Position numbers and translations under genes: made by a program. The notes below the pieces were generated by a model, which did no database searches, was not told the DNA's origin, and saw only the letters and a list, made by a program, of their open reading frames with translations. Below are positions 43,553-53,462 of a stretch of DNA of 64,000 nt, one piece after another (the stretch's first letter is position 1; each line of letters opens with the position of its first letter). The stretch is from CAVSVP01 sp963731125. GTDB taxonomy: Bacteria > Pseudomonadota > Gammaproteobacteria > Competibacterales > Competibacteraceae. Location of the stretch: the NCBI GenBank assembly GCA_963731125.1, contig CAVSVP010000021.1, positions 24,114 through 88,113 of the forward strand, read 5' to 3'.

Positions 43553-44374
43553 ATGAGCAGCAAAAAAACTTTTGCCGTTGCCATGATAGGGATTCCTCAG
43601 CATGAGCGACATGTATTGACAAACATTTTTAAGCTTTCCTCACACCGAACCCAAACTTATACGCTAGCCTCGACCGAGGAACCCAGTGCGATCCTCATGG
43701 TTGATGCCGATGATCCACAGGCCATGGCAGAATGGCATGGCCTGCATGGCAACAGGAAGACTAAATCCACTTTTTCCGGTCAAGAAGATGTCCGCCCACC
43801 GATACCTTCAGTCATGGTAACCAAGGACAATTTCTCCAATATCTCACCTTATTATGTTCGGCGGCCTTTTGTTGCTACCCGTGTTCTCAGCGTATTAGAT
43901 CAGGTCGCTGTGAAAGAAGGGAACGTTTCGGCGGACAGAGTCATCGGTGAAAAATTCAAAGCGGCTGCGACCACGCAAGAATCGCCAACCCCCTTAGCGA
44001 AAGAGAAAAAAACTGTACAGGTTTTAGTGGTCGACGATAGCAAAGCCGTTAGAAAACAACTCGAGCTAGAGTTGAGACTGTTTGATATTAAAGTAGATAC
44101 AGCCGAGACGGGTGAACAGGCCTTTGAGTTGCTCGATCAGAAGGTCTACGATATGGTTTTTCTGGATGTGATTTTGCCTGGCGTCGATGGTTATCAGGTA
44201 TGCAAAACGCTTAAAAGAGACAAAGTAAAAAAACAAATACCGGTTATTATGCTAACCGGAAAATCGTCCCCGTTTGATCGAGTAAGAGGTGTGTTAGCTG
44301 GTTGTGATACTTATCTTGTCAAGCCAGTAAAGCAAGCTTCTTTTCAAAAAGTTGTAAAAAAATATTTAAGGTAA
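43553..44374 (+). CDS. Pseudo-receiver/receiver response regulator (PilG-like)
   Basis: 273 aa with two receiver-like halves. The N-terminal half (about 1-130) keeps the fold pattern (VAMIGIPQ, ILMVDADD, YVRRPFVATRVLSVLD) but lacks a canonical phosphorylation site. The C-terminal half is a true receiver: LVVDDSKAV, phosphoacceptor in VFLDVILPGVDGY, MLTGKS and YLVKPVK. As the first gene of the operon it occupies the place of PilG in Pil-Chp systems. It has no DNA-binding domain. Confidence 0.85.
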   Translation: MSSKKTFAVAMIGIPQHERHVLTNIFKLSSHRTQTYTLASTEEPSAILMVDADDPQAMAEWHGLHGNRKTKSTFSGQEDVRPPIPSVMVTKDNFSNISPYYVRRPFVATRVLSVLDQVAVKEGNVSADRVIGEKFKAAATTQESPTPLAKEKKTVQVLVVDDSKAVRKQLELELRLFDIKVDTAETGEQAFELLDQKVYDMVFLDVILPGVDGYQVCKTLKRDKVKKQIPVIMLTGKSSPFDRVRGVLAGCDTYLVKPVKQASFQKVVKKYLR

Positions 44375-44492
44375 TAAAAGGATTAGAAATTTTACTAAAA
44401 TATACAACTCAGTGTATTCAGCTTAACAAGCGCTGTAGCGTCACGACATGGAATGTGCCATTGGGTTTTTATAACTGCAGAGGAAAATAGAC

Positions 44493-44858
44493 ATGGTAGT
44501 TAGTAAAGTGCTTGTAGTGGACGATTCTCCTGCTGATTTAACCAATATTGCTAATATCGTATCCGAAGCGGGCTGTGTAGTCATTAGTGCCACTAACGGA
44601 AAAGAAGCTATAGAAAAGGCCAAAGCGGAAAAACCGGATATTATTTTCTTGGATATCATTATGCCTGACATGGATGGCTATGCCACGTGCCGAAGGTTAT
44701 CCGGTGACAGCGAAACTAAACAAATACCTATTGTTTTCGTGACTAGTAAAAATCAGAAAGCAGATCGGTTATGGGCACAGATGCAAGGTGGTAAGGCATT
44801 TATTACCAAGCCTTACTCCGCAGACTCCATTGTTGATCAACTCAAGGCATTTCCGTAA
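44493..44858 (+). CDS. PilH-like single-domain response regulator
   Basis: 121-aa receiver. VVDDSPADL, phosphoacceptor in IFLDIIMPDMDGY, then FVTSKN with the switch threonine, and FITKPYS. The PilH-type WAQMQGGKAFITKP segment is present. In Pil-Chp systems PilH acts as counterpart or phosphate sink to PilG in controlling twitching motility. Confidence 0.88.
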   Translation: MVVSKVLVVDDSPADLTNIANIVSEAGCVVISATNGKEAIEKAKAEKPDIIFLDIIMPDMDGYATCRRLSGDSETKQIPIVFVTSKNQKADRLWAQMQGGKAFITKPYSADSIVDQLKAFP

Positions 44859-44961
44859 TACATTATTAAACATCTCGCGAAGGCATTATATTTGAGTCAT
44901 AGTAGGATACAATTAATAGCAGGATGTTTATCCCATAACGAAATAGTCATTCATTCACAGG

Positions 44962-45540
44962 TTGACCAGGGATGAGATTAATATGGTGCAAACTCCAGGA
45001 ACGGGGTCCGACAAATGGCTTAGCCCCAGTATTGCGCTTAACCGCTTTAACCCTCCAGCAGATACGGCGATAAAAATTCAGCAAACTAAGTCCAGGCGAA
45101 TGCGTTACGGCTTTCGTGTGGGTCATGTCGGTTTGTTGATCAGTTCAAACACTGTCAGTGAGGTGATCGAAAAAGCAACCATCTGCCCCATCCCACATAC
45201 GCCTTCTTGGTTATCTGGTCTAATTAATCTGCGAGGCAATTTACTACCGGTTTTTGATTTTCAACAACTTTTAGCACTACAGAGGGTTAACCAGAATAAA
45301 CAGCGGATCCTCATATTGGATAAAGGCGAGCAAGCGGTCGGAATTATCGTAGATGATTTACCCCAGGCTCTCGACGCAAACCAGAAATTGTCTCGTTTAC
45401 CCCCGTTACCACCCGTATTACGAGCTTGTGTCTCCAGGGCTTACTCTGATGGTGGAGCGGTATGGTTAGAATTCAACCATCAGTCTTTTTTCCTATCGCT
45501 GGCTTCACAAATAGCGGCACCTGGATCGGCTTTCGGTTAA
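44962..45540 (+). CDS. CheW-like adaptor (PilI-like)
   Basis: 192 aa. The CheW fold is visible in RYGFRVGHVGLLISSNTVSEVIEK, then PSWLSGLINLRGNLLPVFDF and ILILDKGEQAVGIIVDDLPQ. It couples the MCP (47085) to the hybrid CheA (48964). Placement corresponds to PilI. Start choice is tentative: an ATG about eight codons downstream is also possible. Confidence 0.85.
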   Translation: MTRDEINMVQTPGTGSDKWLSPSIALNRFNPPADTAIKIQQTKSRRMRYGFRVGHVGLLISSNTVSEVIEKATICPIPHTPSWLSGLINLRGNLLPVFDFQQLLALQRVNQNKQRILILDKGEQAVGIIVDDLPQALDANQKLSRLPPLPPVLRACVSRAYSDGGAVWLEFNHQSFFLSLASQIAAPGSAFG

Positions 45541-45667
45541 GAGGCTATTGATACTCAGCTTTCCAAGAGCTCCGGCGTTGGTTAGTAATGGGTCATTTGA
45601 AGTATCTGAGATGCATAGGGAAAACGGTAAGTTAACTTGCACCGTCGCAGGAAAAGGAATGTAGCAA

Positions 45668-46954
45668 ATGATGGAACTAAGTCAATTAAACAGCAGCAAA
45701 GAGAATCATCAAATCCCGTCTTTAGCGTTGAGGTTAAGCCGCTTTTTCATAGGTGTCGCTTTAACGGCTGTCGTGAGCATATTGCCAGGTTGGGCAGCAG
45801 AATCGGGTATTTCCAAAACAACGATACGTATTGGCGGGGTGATGGATCTGGAAGGAGATTCCCGCGGTCTCGGTCTGGGAATGAAAACGGGTATCGAGGC
45901 GGCGTTAAAAGATCAATCTATTCAGGAACGCGCAATTGAGTTTGTGGCGCTTAATGATTTTTATAATCCTCAAACCACGGTAGAAGCCACCAGACAGCTT
46001 ATTGAGCAAGGCATATTTCTCATGCTTGGCAATGTCGGCACGCCAACCGCTAAGGTGTCCCTGCCTATTTTGGCTGAGCACAAGGTTCCTGCCGTGGGAT
46101 TTTTTACCGGCGCTGGTTTGTTACGACCAGGTGTCGGGGATATTGTCAATTACCGTGCCAGTTACGTTCAAGAAACTGCCAGCGTCATTGAAGCCGCACT
46201 TTCGGTGGGAGTAAAACCAAGGGAAATTTGTGCCTATGTTCAAAACGATGCTTACGGCATGGCTGGAGTGGCGGGGATTAAAACTGCATTGACAAAGCAC
46301 CCGGGTACCAGCTCAGTCGTAGAGAGACTAGAGCAAATTATGGCCTTGGAGGGAGAGAATCCAGACCGTAATGGGATTGGACCCGTTGGTGTTTACCGGC
46401 GCAACACCTTGAGTTCGCGCGACGGTTATAAATCTCTCAAGGATTGGGAGCAGGGTACCGGTACTCACTGCCGTTTAGTTGTAACGGTGGGTACCTATGA
46501 AGCAATCGCTAATTTTGTCGGTTACGCGCACTATAAGGGTGAAAGCTGGGTATTCAGTGCCGTGTCCTTTACCGGTGCGGATAATTTACAGGAGGCTCTT
46601 AAGGCTTTTGGCATAACTGATGGATTGATTATGACCCAGGTGGTACCAGCCTTGGATTCTTCTCTACCCATCGTGAAAGATGCCCATAATGCGCTGGGCG
46701 ACAGTTTAGGTTATGTTGCCTTAGAAGGCTACATCGTTGGCCGCATGCTGTTAGACATTCTGCGCAACATCAAGGGTCCCGTCACGCGGGAAGCATTTTT
46801 GGAGGCAGTCCGCGGCCATACTTTTGATCTCGGTGGTTTGCCGATCGACTTTTCAAATGATAATCAAGGTTCCGATCTCGTCCTGTTGACCCAGCTGAGC
46901 GGCAATGGTTATAACGTTGCTGATCCTCTGCAGCTGGAAAAAGTGTTCCAGTAA
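45668..46954 (+). CDS. Periplasmic ABC-type ligand-binding protein (Peripla_BP_6 / LivJ-AmiC fold)
   Basis: 428 aa. A long N-terminus leads into a hydrophobic signal-like segment (FFIGVALTAVVSILPGWAAE). The mature domain begins TTIRIGGVMDLEGDSRGLGLGMKTGIEAAL and shows the bilobed fold of branched-chain amino acid/amide/urea binding proteins (FVALNDFYNPQTTVEATRQLIEQGIFLMLGNVGTPTA). No ABC permease or ATPase is nearby. It lies between the CheW and MCP genes, which suggests that it binds a ligand and signals through the transducer. No lipobox is visible. The ligand is unknown. Confidence 0.87.
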   Translation: MMELSQLNSSKENHQIPSLALRLSRFFIGVALTAVVSILPGWAAESGISKTTIRIGGVMDLEGDSRGLGLGMKTGIEAALKDQSIQERAIEFVALNDFYNPQTTVEATRQLIEQGIFLMLGNVGTPTAKVSLPILAEHKVPAVGFFTGAGLLRPGVGDIVNYRASYVQETASVIEAALSVGVKPREICAYVQNDAYGMAGVAGIKTALTKHPGTSSVVERLEQIMALEGENPDRNGIGPVGVYRRNTLSSRDGYKSLKDWEQGTGTHCRLVVTVGTYEAIANFVGYAHYKGESWVFSAVSFTGADNLQEALKAFGITDGLIMTQVVPALDSSLPIVKDAHNALGDSLGYVALEGYIVGRMLLDILRNIKGPVTREAFLEAVRGHTFDLGGLPIDFSNDNQGSDLVLLTQLSGNGYNVADPLQLEKVFQ

Positions 46955-47084
46955 TCCATTTTTACTCATTAACGCCGAGAAAAAGCCCACGCCATCTGAA
47001 CGATGACTGCCAGATTTCGCAGCAATAATAAATAAATCAGGCAACTTTCTAACTTAACAAATTCATTTTGAGGCCAAGGATGTC

Positions 47085-48893
47085 ATGCGTAATTTAAAAA
47101 TTGGCACACGCTTGTTTATTCTGATTTTTATGCAGTTAATAATGCTTGCGATCATTGGCTTTGCAGGCTATTTCGGCATTGATATCACCAACAATCTTAT
47201 GGGTCAGGTGAATCAGGCGGTGGCAAATCAGGTAACTCTGAGTCGCTTAGGAGAAACTGTCCGTGCCGATTTGTTGGCTACTGTAAACGATATTGCTAGA
47301 GGCACAAGCACGTGGGAAGAGGCAAGCGCAATTCTCCCCTCTGCCAAAGCTAACTTTGAGAAAGGTTGGCAAGGCTATCTTAATACCCTTGACAGTGCCG
47401 GTAAAGAAAGAATGCAAAGCGAGTATGGCGCCAGTTTGGAAGGAGTTCACACCGCCATAGAGGAACTGGAAAAGTTAATTGTCTCACGCAACCGTGCGAT
47501 ATTAGAACTTTTTATCATTAACGACTTGGATGAGTTGATCAATCCTTTCTTCAATACTCTACAGACCGGCGTGCGGCAAGCTCAGCAAAATTCCGAACAG
47601 GCGCTGCAAAAGGCCCAGAGAGTTGGTGCCAATTTTACTCTGGCTATGTTGATACTCGCTGCTGCCGGTATTGGCATTGCCACTTTGCTGGGTTTTGCCA
47701 TCTATCGCTCCATTGTGGACCCGGTAAGCCGCATGGCGGACACCGTGCAGCATATCGCCGAGGGTGACTTCACTGTGCGCACCGACATGACGGGTAGCGA
47801 TGAACTGGCTCAATTGGGCAATGCCTTTGATCAACTATTACAGGATAGATTAATGGCGCTGGCACAGGCGGAAAGGGAAAATGAAGTGCTCAATAACTCT
47901 ATTATTAATCTGCTGCAGGCAGTGTCACAGCTAAGCCAGAGAGACCTTACCATAAGAATTCCAGTGACTGAGGATATCACTGGACCGGTTGCCGACGCCT
48001 TGAATCTATTAACAGATGAAACGGCCAATGTATTAGCGGGCGTAACGCGTATTTCCGAGGAAGTGGCAGCAGCCTCAGACCAGGTCAAATCGCAATCCGA
48101 TGTCGTGATTTCCGTGGCTAACAACGAGCGTTTGGAAGTAGAAAAGACGGCAATTGAACTGGCAGCTGCGGCTGATGCTATGAACCAGATCGCCGAACTG
48201 GCCAGGATCTGTAACGCGTCTGCTGACAACGCTATGCATACGACGCAAACGGCTTTAGAAACGGTAACCAATACGGTAAGCGGTATTAATAACACCCGGG
48301 ATACCATCCGTGAGACTGAAAAGCGTATTAAACGATTGGGCGAGCGTTCTCAGGAAATTAGCGCTGTGGTAAATATCATTAACACTATCGCAGAACGGAC
48401 TCACATTCTAGCACTGAATGCCAGTATGCATGCGGCTTCCGCAGGTGAGGCAGGACGTGGCTTTGCAGTGGTGGCAGACGAAGTGCAACGTCTGGCAGAA
48501 AATTCTCGAGAAGCCACCGCCCAAATTGCCACACTAGTCAGCAATATCCAAACGGAGACAGCGGATACCGTCAACGCCATGAATGCCGCCATCAGTCAAG
48601 TGGTGGATGGTAGCCGGCTGGCGGAACAGGCCGGTGAGCAGATGAAAAGAACCCAACAGTCAACTTCCGAACTGGTGGCGGCGGTTCAGCAGATTGCTGC
48701 GAATTCCCACGAACAGGCGCAGGTGAGTAATGCCCTGCTTAAGCGAGCTCAGCAGATTCAGGACAGCACCCGGCAAACTAGCCAGCGCTTGCAGGAACAA
48801 ACGGAGCAGACCGACAACCTGGTGGAATATGCCAGAGGCTTATTAAGTTCTGTGCATGTCTTCAAACTTCCTACTCGACAAGCTAGCTCTTAG
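47085..48893 (+). CDS. Methyl-accepting chemotaxis protein (PilJ-like)
   Basis: 602 aa. TM1 is about 9-31 (LFILIFMQLIMLAIIGFAGYF), a periplasmic helical domain of about 150 residues follows, and TM2 is about 182-205. A HAMP domain (IVDPVSRMADTVQHIAEGDF) and a second HAMP-like segment lead to the signalling tip (ALNASMHAASAGEAGRGFAV, about 436-475), which resembles the PilJ class. No C-terminal CheR-binding pentapeptide is seen, in keeping with the absence of CheR in the operon. Confidence 0.9.
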   Translation: MRNLKIGTRLFILIFMQLIMLAIIGFAGYFGIDITNNLMGQVNQAVANQVTLSRLGETVRADLLATVNDIARGTSTWEEASAILPSAKANFEKGWQGYLNTLDSAGKERMQSEYGASLEGVHTAIEELEKLIVSRNRAILELFIINDLDELINPFFNTLQTGVRQAQQNSEQALQKAQRVGANFTLAMLILAAAGIGIATLLGFAIYRSIVDPVSRMADTVQHIAEGDFTVRTDMTGSDELAQLGNAFDQLLQDRLMALAQAERENEVLNNSIINLLQAVSQLSQRDLTIRIPVTEDITGPVADALNLLTDETANVLAGVTRISEEVAAASDQVKSQSDVVISVANNERLEVEKTAIELAAAADAMNQIAELARICNASADNAMHTTQTALETVTNTVSGINNTRDTIRETEKRIKRLGERSQEISAVVNIINTIAERTHILALNASMHAASAGEAGRGFAVVADEVQRLAENSREATAQIATLVSNIQTETADTVNAMNAAISQVVDGSRLAEQAGEQMKRTQQSTSELVAAVQQIAANSHEQAQVSNALLKRAQQIQDSTRQTSQRLQEQTEQTDNLVEYARGLLSSVHVFKLPTRQASS

Positions 48894-48963
48894 TAGGCAG
48901 TTTTGTCCTATGCCAATGACCAATATGACTGCTGTTGTTCGCCACGAGGTTTTTTAGAAAGAG

Positions 48964-51900
48964 ATGACCACACCGGACGAAAATTTCACAGCGTTAGAGA
49001 CGGAAATCGCTGAAGTGGTCGGCATCCTTCTGGAAACGTTCTCTGCTGAAGACGTTGATGAAAATCACATCGATAGCATTGCTGAAGGTATTGGACGTTA
49101 TGCGCAACAGGTGGAGCGCATTGGAAGCACTGCAGGGCTTGCGGGATTTGTAGGATTGCAGGATGTTTGCCTGTTATTTCAGGAAAATCTAGTCAATCTT
49201 GGTTTACAGTGCAGGATGCTTACCGAAAATGAACAGGAAAAACTGGAAGAATGGCCTACACTCGTCATCAGTTATGTAACTTCTCCTAGCGATACGCAAA
49301 CCGTGGACGGTATGATCCAGCATCTCCAGAGTTCCGTCTGGAATAAGCCGCTTTCGAAAGATGAGGCCGACGTATTAACCAGCCTGCTGCTTCCGCCGTT
49401 GGAGTGCGCTGAAGAAGCGACGGATGAGGACGACGCTAAGGCAATGGGGGATGAAATTCCCTCTAACGAAGCCGCAAATGAGATGATGCCGGCTCCGTTA
49501 CTCGCAGCGCCAACCCAGGAAAATCAGGAAGCTTGCGAGGAAGCCGAAGATGAGATCGTCCAAACCCTTACCAGTTTACAGCATGCACAACAGGAGATAC
49601 TGGAAGTTCTTTGTCTAGAAGTTACCCAAATTGCTGAAGCCGCTGAAGATATTCTAGATCTGGTGGTCTCCGACAGTAGTGATGCCTCACGTCAAGAAGC
49701 ATTGCTCAACTATGCCGAACTCGTATCGCGTTATGCTGATGCCTCCGCAGCTGTGGGGCTGCAAGGGCTGTATCAGGTGTGTTGCCAGATTCAGGTAAAC
49801 CTTAATCAGTTTGCCCAGCAGAATGAAGTCATCAGCTTGGGTCAACGGCAAGTGGTAGAGAGTTGGCCAGACCAGGTATTGCCTTATCTACAAGCGCTAA
49901 CGGATAGCCAAATCAGTGATAATTTAGTGCGGTACCTGCAGAATGAGCAGTGGCCAAGCCCTCTACCGGCGGCGCAGGCCGTCGCTTTACGGGAATTGCT
50001 AGTTGCCCCGGCACTGACCGTCGAAGCCGCTGAGGTTGAAACGCGACAACAACAAGCTACGACCGAAGATATCTCCTTGGCAGTACCGGATGACGTCAAT
50101 CCTGAATTGCTTGACAGCTTGCTCCAGGAGCTGCCGATACAGGCGGCCGAATTTTCAGCTGCCATCCAGCGTCTTAGCCAAGGTGAAGGTACACTACAAG
50201 ACGTCGATGTAGCCCAGCGTGTTGCGCATACGCTAAAGGGTGCCGGAAATACCGTGGGCGTGCGTGGCATTGCTACCCTGACGCATCACGTGGAAGATAT
50301 TTTATTGGCGTTGGCTAAGCATAAAGCTTTTCCTACTCAAGCCCTTACCGAAACCCTGCTAAGTGCGGCGGATTGTCTGGAGACGATGAGTGAAGCGTTA
50401 GTAGGCGTCAGTGCCCCACCGCCTCAGGCCCAAGCCGTATTGCAAGAGGTATTGGATTGGGCTAACCGGATCGATAGAGAAGGGCTGGCCGCTAGCAACG
50501 ACACAAAGAGTCCGGTTCAGCAAAGTGCAGCAACGCCGGTCCCAGCAAGCACCGCGCCGGCGGAGACACCGTCGTCAACTCCGACCGTGCCTATGCTGCG
50601 GGTACCCGCCACCTTAGTGGATGATCTGCTGAGGTTGGTGGGTGAGAGCGTGATTTTAACGGGGCAACTTCACGAACAAGTTCGAAAAACGATGCGCCAC
50701 ACCCGAGCGGTCCAAAAGCAGAACCTGCTGTTTCAGCAATTGACTGGTGAGTTGGAACAGTTAGTTGAAATTCAAAACCTCTTATCGCCACTCTCGCGGC
50801 CGCTCCCGGCAGGCAATTTTGACCCCCTGGAACTAGAACAATATAACGAACTTAATACTGTGACGCATCGCTTGCTGGAAGTCGCCACCGATGCCCGGGA
50901 GTTGGGCCAAAACGTTAAAGATGATCTCGCGACATTGGATACCCTGCTCGTTTCGCAGAGACGGCTGCAGCGAGAAAATCAGGAGACTGTTCTGCGCACG
51001 CGCATGGTGCCGGTGAAAACCGTGGTTCCGCGTTTACAGCGGAGCGTGCGCCAGACTTGCCGGTTGACCGATAAAGAAGCAGAGCTCCAGGTGAGCGGTG
51101 CCGAAACGCTAATGGATAGCAATGTGCTAAACGACTTGGTCGATCCCTTAATGCATTTGCTGCGCAATGCCGTGGATCACGGCATCGAACGACACGCTCT
51201 GCGCAAGGAGCTAGGCAAAGATCCCAAGGGACGAATCATGCTGACTTTCGCCCGGGAAGGCAATCGTATTGTGGTACGCTGCCAAGATGATGGCGCCGGC
51301 CTGGATTGGGTGGCTATCCGTCGTACAGCGGAACAACAGGGTTTGCTGTCACCGGAAAAGTCCTTGGAAGAGGAAGAGTTAAGCCGACTGATTCTACTGC
51401 CGGGCTTTTCCACCCGGACTGACGCAACCCAAACGTCGGGACGCGGCATCGGTATGGATGCCGTATACAGTCGGGTCCAGGAAATTAAGGGTTCGCTAAG
51501 TATTCAGTCCCAGCCTGGAGAGGGGTGCCGAATAGAATTACGGCTCCCGCTGACTTTAATATCCACCCATGCCCTACTGGTACGCATGGGCGAGCAGCGC
51601 TTTGCCATATCCGACCGCGGCATAAAGCAAATTCTCTATCCCGGTAGCGGGCAAATGCATAAGCTGGGCGGTATCATTACTTATCAGGCAGGGGATGAGA
51701 TTTATGAACTCAGCATGCTCGCTGCCTTGTTGCAACTTCCTGCGGGCGCCACTGCTCCAGTGGACAGTATTTGTCCCTTGCTGCTGGTTCAGGATGAGTC
51801 AGGCGCGGTACGGGCTGTCCTGGTGGAGGAGGTGCTGGACAGCCGTGATATGGTAGTCAAAAGCTTAGGGCAATATCTTCCCAAGCTGGCGGGTATCGTC

Positions 51901-52407
51901 GGCGCGACGATCTTAGGCGACGGCAGCGTTATTCCAGTTTTGGATCTTCCGGAATTACTGCGCATTTCCGCCGCTGGTTATGGATTACCCGCGGCGGTGG
52001 CAAGAACGGAAGCCGTACAGGAATCCAGTACCAGGCACCAGCGCTCCGCGCTGGTCGTCGATGACTCCTTGAGCGCCCGCCGTGCGCTGGCTCAGTTTAT
52101 TGAGGATGCGGGCTTTATGGTGCGCACGGCGAAAGATGGTTTGGAGGCTATTGAGATGATCGATAGTGAGCGGCCGGATCTCCTACTGGTGGATATGGAA
52201 ATGCCGCGCATGAACGGCCTGGAACTGACCTCCCATGTGCGGGCCAACGCAGTTACCCGCCATTTGCCGGTTATCATGATTACCTCTCGTTCCACCGACA
52301 AGCATCGCCGCGAAGCCAAGGTAGCCGGTGTGACAGTTTACCTAACCAAGCCATTTGCAGAAGACGAACTGCTTGAACATATCGGTCAAGTCCTGGAGCA
52401 AGCGTGA
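48964..52407 (+). CDS. Hybrid CheA-type histidine kinase/response regulator (ChpA/PilL-like)
   Basis: 1147 aa. The N-terminal half has degenerate Hpt-like repeats (about 1-110 and 200-320) without a histidine, then one canonical Hpt with H422 (AHTLKGAGN). A dimerisation segment and HATPase domain follow (LLRNAVDHGIERH near 733, DDGAGLDW, GRGIGMDAVY). A CheW-like domain (about 860-1000) and a C-terminal receiver (VVDDSLSARRALAQF, phosphoacceptor near 1077 in DMEMPRMNG) complete it. It has fewer Hpt modules than Pseudomonas ChpA. Its phosphotransfer partners are the regulators at 43553 and 44493. Confidence 0.92.
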   Translation: MTTPDENFTALETEIAEVVGILLETFSAEDVDENHIDSIAEGIGRYAQQVERIGSTAGLAGFVGLQDVCLLFQENLVNLGLQCRMLTENEQEKLEEWPTLVISYVTSPSDTQTVDGMIQHLQSSVWNKPLSKDEADVLTSLLLPPLECAEEATDEDDAKAMGDEIPSNEAANEMMPAPLLAAPTQENQEACEEAEDEIVQTLTSLQHAQQEILEVLCLEVTQIAEAAEDILDLVVSDSSDASRQEALLNYAELVSRYADASAAVGLQGLYQVCCQIQVNLNQFAQQNEVISLGQRQVVESWPDQVLPYLQALTDSQISDNLVRYLQNEQWPSPLPAAQAVALRELLVAPALTVEAAEVETRQQQATTEDISLAVPDDVNPELLDSLLQELPIQAAEFSAAIQRLSQGEGTLQDVDVAQRVAHTLKGAGNTVGVRGIATLTHHVEDILLALAKHKAFPTQALTETLLSAADCLETMSEALVGVSAPPPQAQAVLQEVLDWANRIDREGLAASNDTKSPVQQSAATPVPASTAPAETPSSTPTVPMLRVPATLVDDLLRLVGESVILTGQLHEQVRKTMRHTRAVQKQNLLFQQLTGELEQLVEIQNLLSPLSRPLPAGNFDPLELEQYNELNTVTHRLLEVATDARELGQNVKDDLATLDTLLVSQRRLQRENQETVLRTRMVPVKTVVPRLQRSVRQTCRLTDKEAELQVSGAETLMDSNVLNDLVDPLMHLLRNAVDHGIERHALRKELGKDPKGRIMLTFAREGNRIVVRCQDDGAGLDWVAIRRTAEQQGLLSPEKSLEEEELSRLILLPGFSTRTDATQTSGRGIGMDAVYSRVQEIKGSLSIQSQPGEGCRIELRLPLTLISTHALLVRMGEQRFAISDRGIKQILYPGSGQMHKLGGIITYQAGDEIYELSMLAALLQLPAGATAPVDSICPLLLVQDESGAVRAVLVEEVLDSRDMVVKSLGQYLPKLAGIVGATILGDGSVIPVLDLPELLRISAAGYGLPAAVARTEAVQESSTRHQRSALVVDDSLSARRALAQFIEDAGFMVRTAKDGLEAIEMIDSERPDLLLVDMEMPRMNGLELTSHVRANAVTRHLPVIMITSRSTDKHRREAKVAGVTVYLTKPFAEDELLEHIGQVLEQA

Positions 52408-52892
52408 TGGCAGACGACTTCACGGTATCCTCCGCATCCTCAGTGAAACCATTGTATGCTGTATTACGCTTTGCAGAGTGCAGATTGCTTGTCCCTCAGC
52501 GCGAGATACGAACCCTGGAGTCGGTGCTAGATATGGCATCAGAAAAAGAGCTACCGACCACGGTGGGATCGATGACGTTCGCAGGAAAAGCATGGCCGGC
52601 TTACTGTTTAACCAATGAACTGGCCGTGATTCAAGAGCTACCCAGCACCCGCCGGGTATGTGTGCTGCTGAGTCAGGGTCGCATCTCTTTAGCACTGGTT
52701 TGCGATCAGCTTGAAACATTGCACCAGAGCGGCCCGAAAATACAACCTCTGCCGGCTTGTATGGCCACTCCGGACTCTCCCGTGGAGGCTCTAGTCATTC
52801 TCCAGGGGAGCCTAGGATGCGTAACGTCAACGGCTCGCTTGGCAGCTTATCTGGCGCAGACCAATCCCCGAGAGCACGAACATGCCAGTTAG
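52407..52892 (+). CDS. Divergent CheW-like protein (ChpC-like) A
   Basis: About 161 aa. The pattern LYAVLRFAECRLLVPQREIRTLESV and RRVCVLLSQGRISLALVCDQLETL suggests a degenerate CheW fold. It overlaps the hybrid kinase gene and the following gene. The start may be 52404 or 52407 (two adjacent ATG). No known name is justified; position after the kinase corresponds to ChpC in some operons. Confidence 0.6.
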   Translation: MADDFTVSSASSVKPLYAVLRFAECRLLVPQREIRTLESVLDMASEKELPTTVGSMTFAGKAWPAYCLTNELAVIQELPSTRRVCVLLSQGRISLALVCDQLETLHQSGPKIQPLPACMATPDSPVEALVILQGSLGCVTSTARLAAYLAQTNPREHEHAS

Positions 52893-53349
52893 TTCCCAAG
52901 GAGAAAGCGTAGCTTGGGTGTTACCGCTGGCCGGACAATTACGAGCAGCGGTGGGTGAGCGGGAGCTTGTGCATCTTGTCGAATTCCCGGCGTTGCTGGA
53001 GGTTCCTAGAAGCCCCTTCTACTGCCGACAGATATTGCTATGGAACGACATGATCCTGCCTGCCATGAATCTCGCCGCTTGGCTGACGGGACACGACGAA
53101 CAGAGAACCCAACATCTGGCTGGTATTTTTGCCTATCAAAATAACCCGGATGACGCACCGCATTACGGAGCGTTGCTGTTGTACGCCATTCCGACGCGAA
53201 AGTGGGTCAGTGATAAGCAAGCCTGTGCCTTGCCCGCTGAGCCAGTGGGCTGGCAAACATTGGCTATTTCCTGTTTTGCCGATGGAGATAACGCTATTCC
53301 GATTTTGGAGTTGTCTTATATCTTCTCGGGTGCTTTATTAAGAGTTTGA
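52882..53349 (+). CDS. Divergent CheW-like protein (ChpC-like) B
   Basis: 155 aa. ELVHLVEFPALLEVPRSPFYCRQILLWNDMILPAMNLAAWL resembles the CheW region around the conserved adaptor surface, but similarity is weak. It overlaps the preceding gene by 11 bp. It is the last gene of the chemosensory operon. Two successive divergent CheW-like proteins may form a separate adaptor pair. Confidence 0.6.
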   Translation: MPVSSQGESVAWVLPLAGQLRAAVGERELVHLVEFPALLEVPRSPFYCRQILLWNDMILPAMNLAAWLTGHDEQRTQHLAGIFAYQNNPDDAPHYGALLLYAIPTRKWVSDKQACALPAEPVGWQTLAISCFADGDNAIPILELSYIFSGALLRV

Positions 53350-53351
53350 CA

Positions 53352-53375
53352 ATGAACCTATGGATGAACCTATGG
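53352..53375. repeat. Tandem 12-bp duplication
   Basis: ATGAACCTATGG occurs twice without a gap, directly after the last chemosensory gene. A short inverted pair ATGGTT / AACCAT follows. It may be replication slippage at a former insertion site or a weak terminator. Confidence 0.6.
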
Positions 53376-53462
53376 TTTTATGAGTCAACCATGGGTGAAT
53401 GTTTAGTCGATTCCTTGAACAGACTCTGCCAGTAGGATTGAGGATTGAGATGTCTTCAGGCA

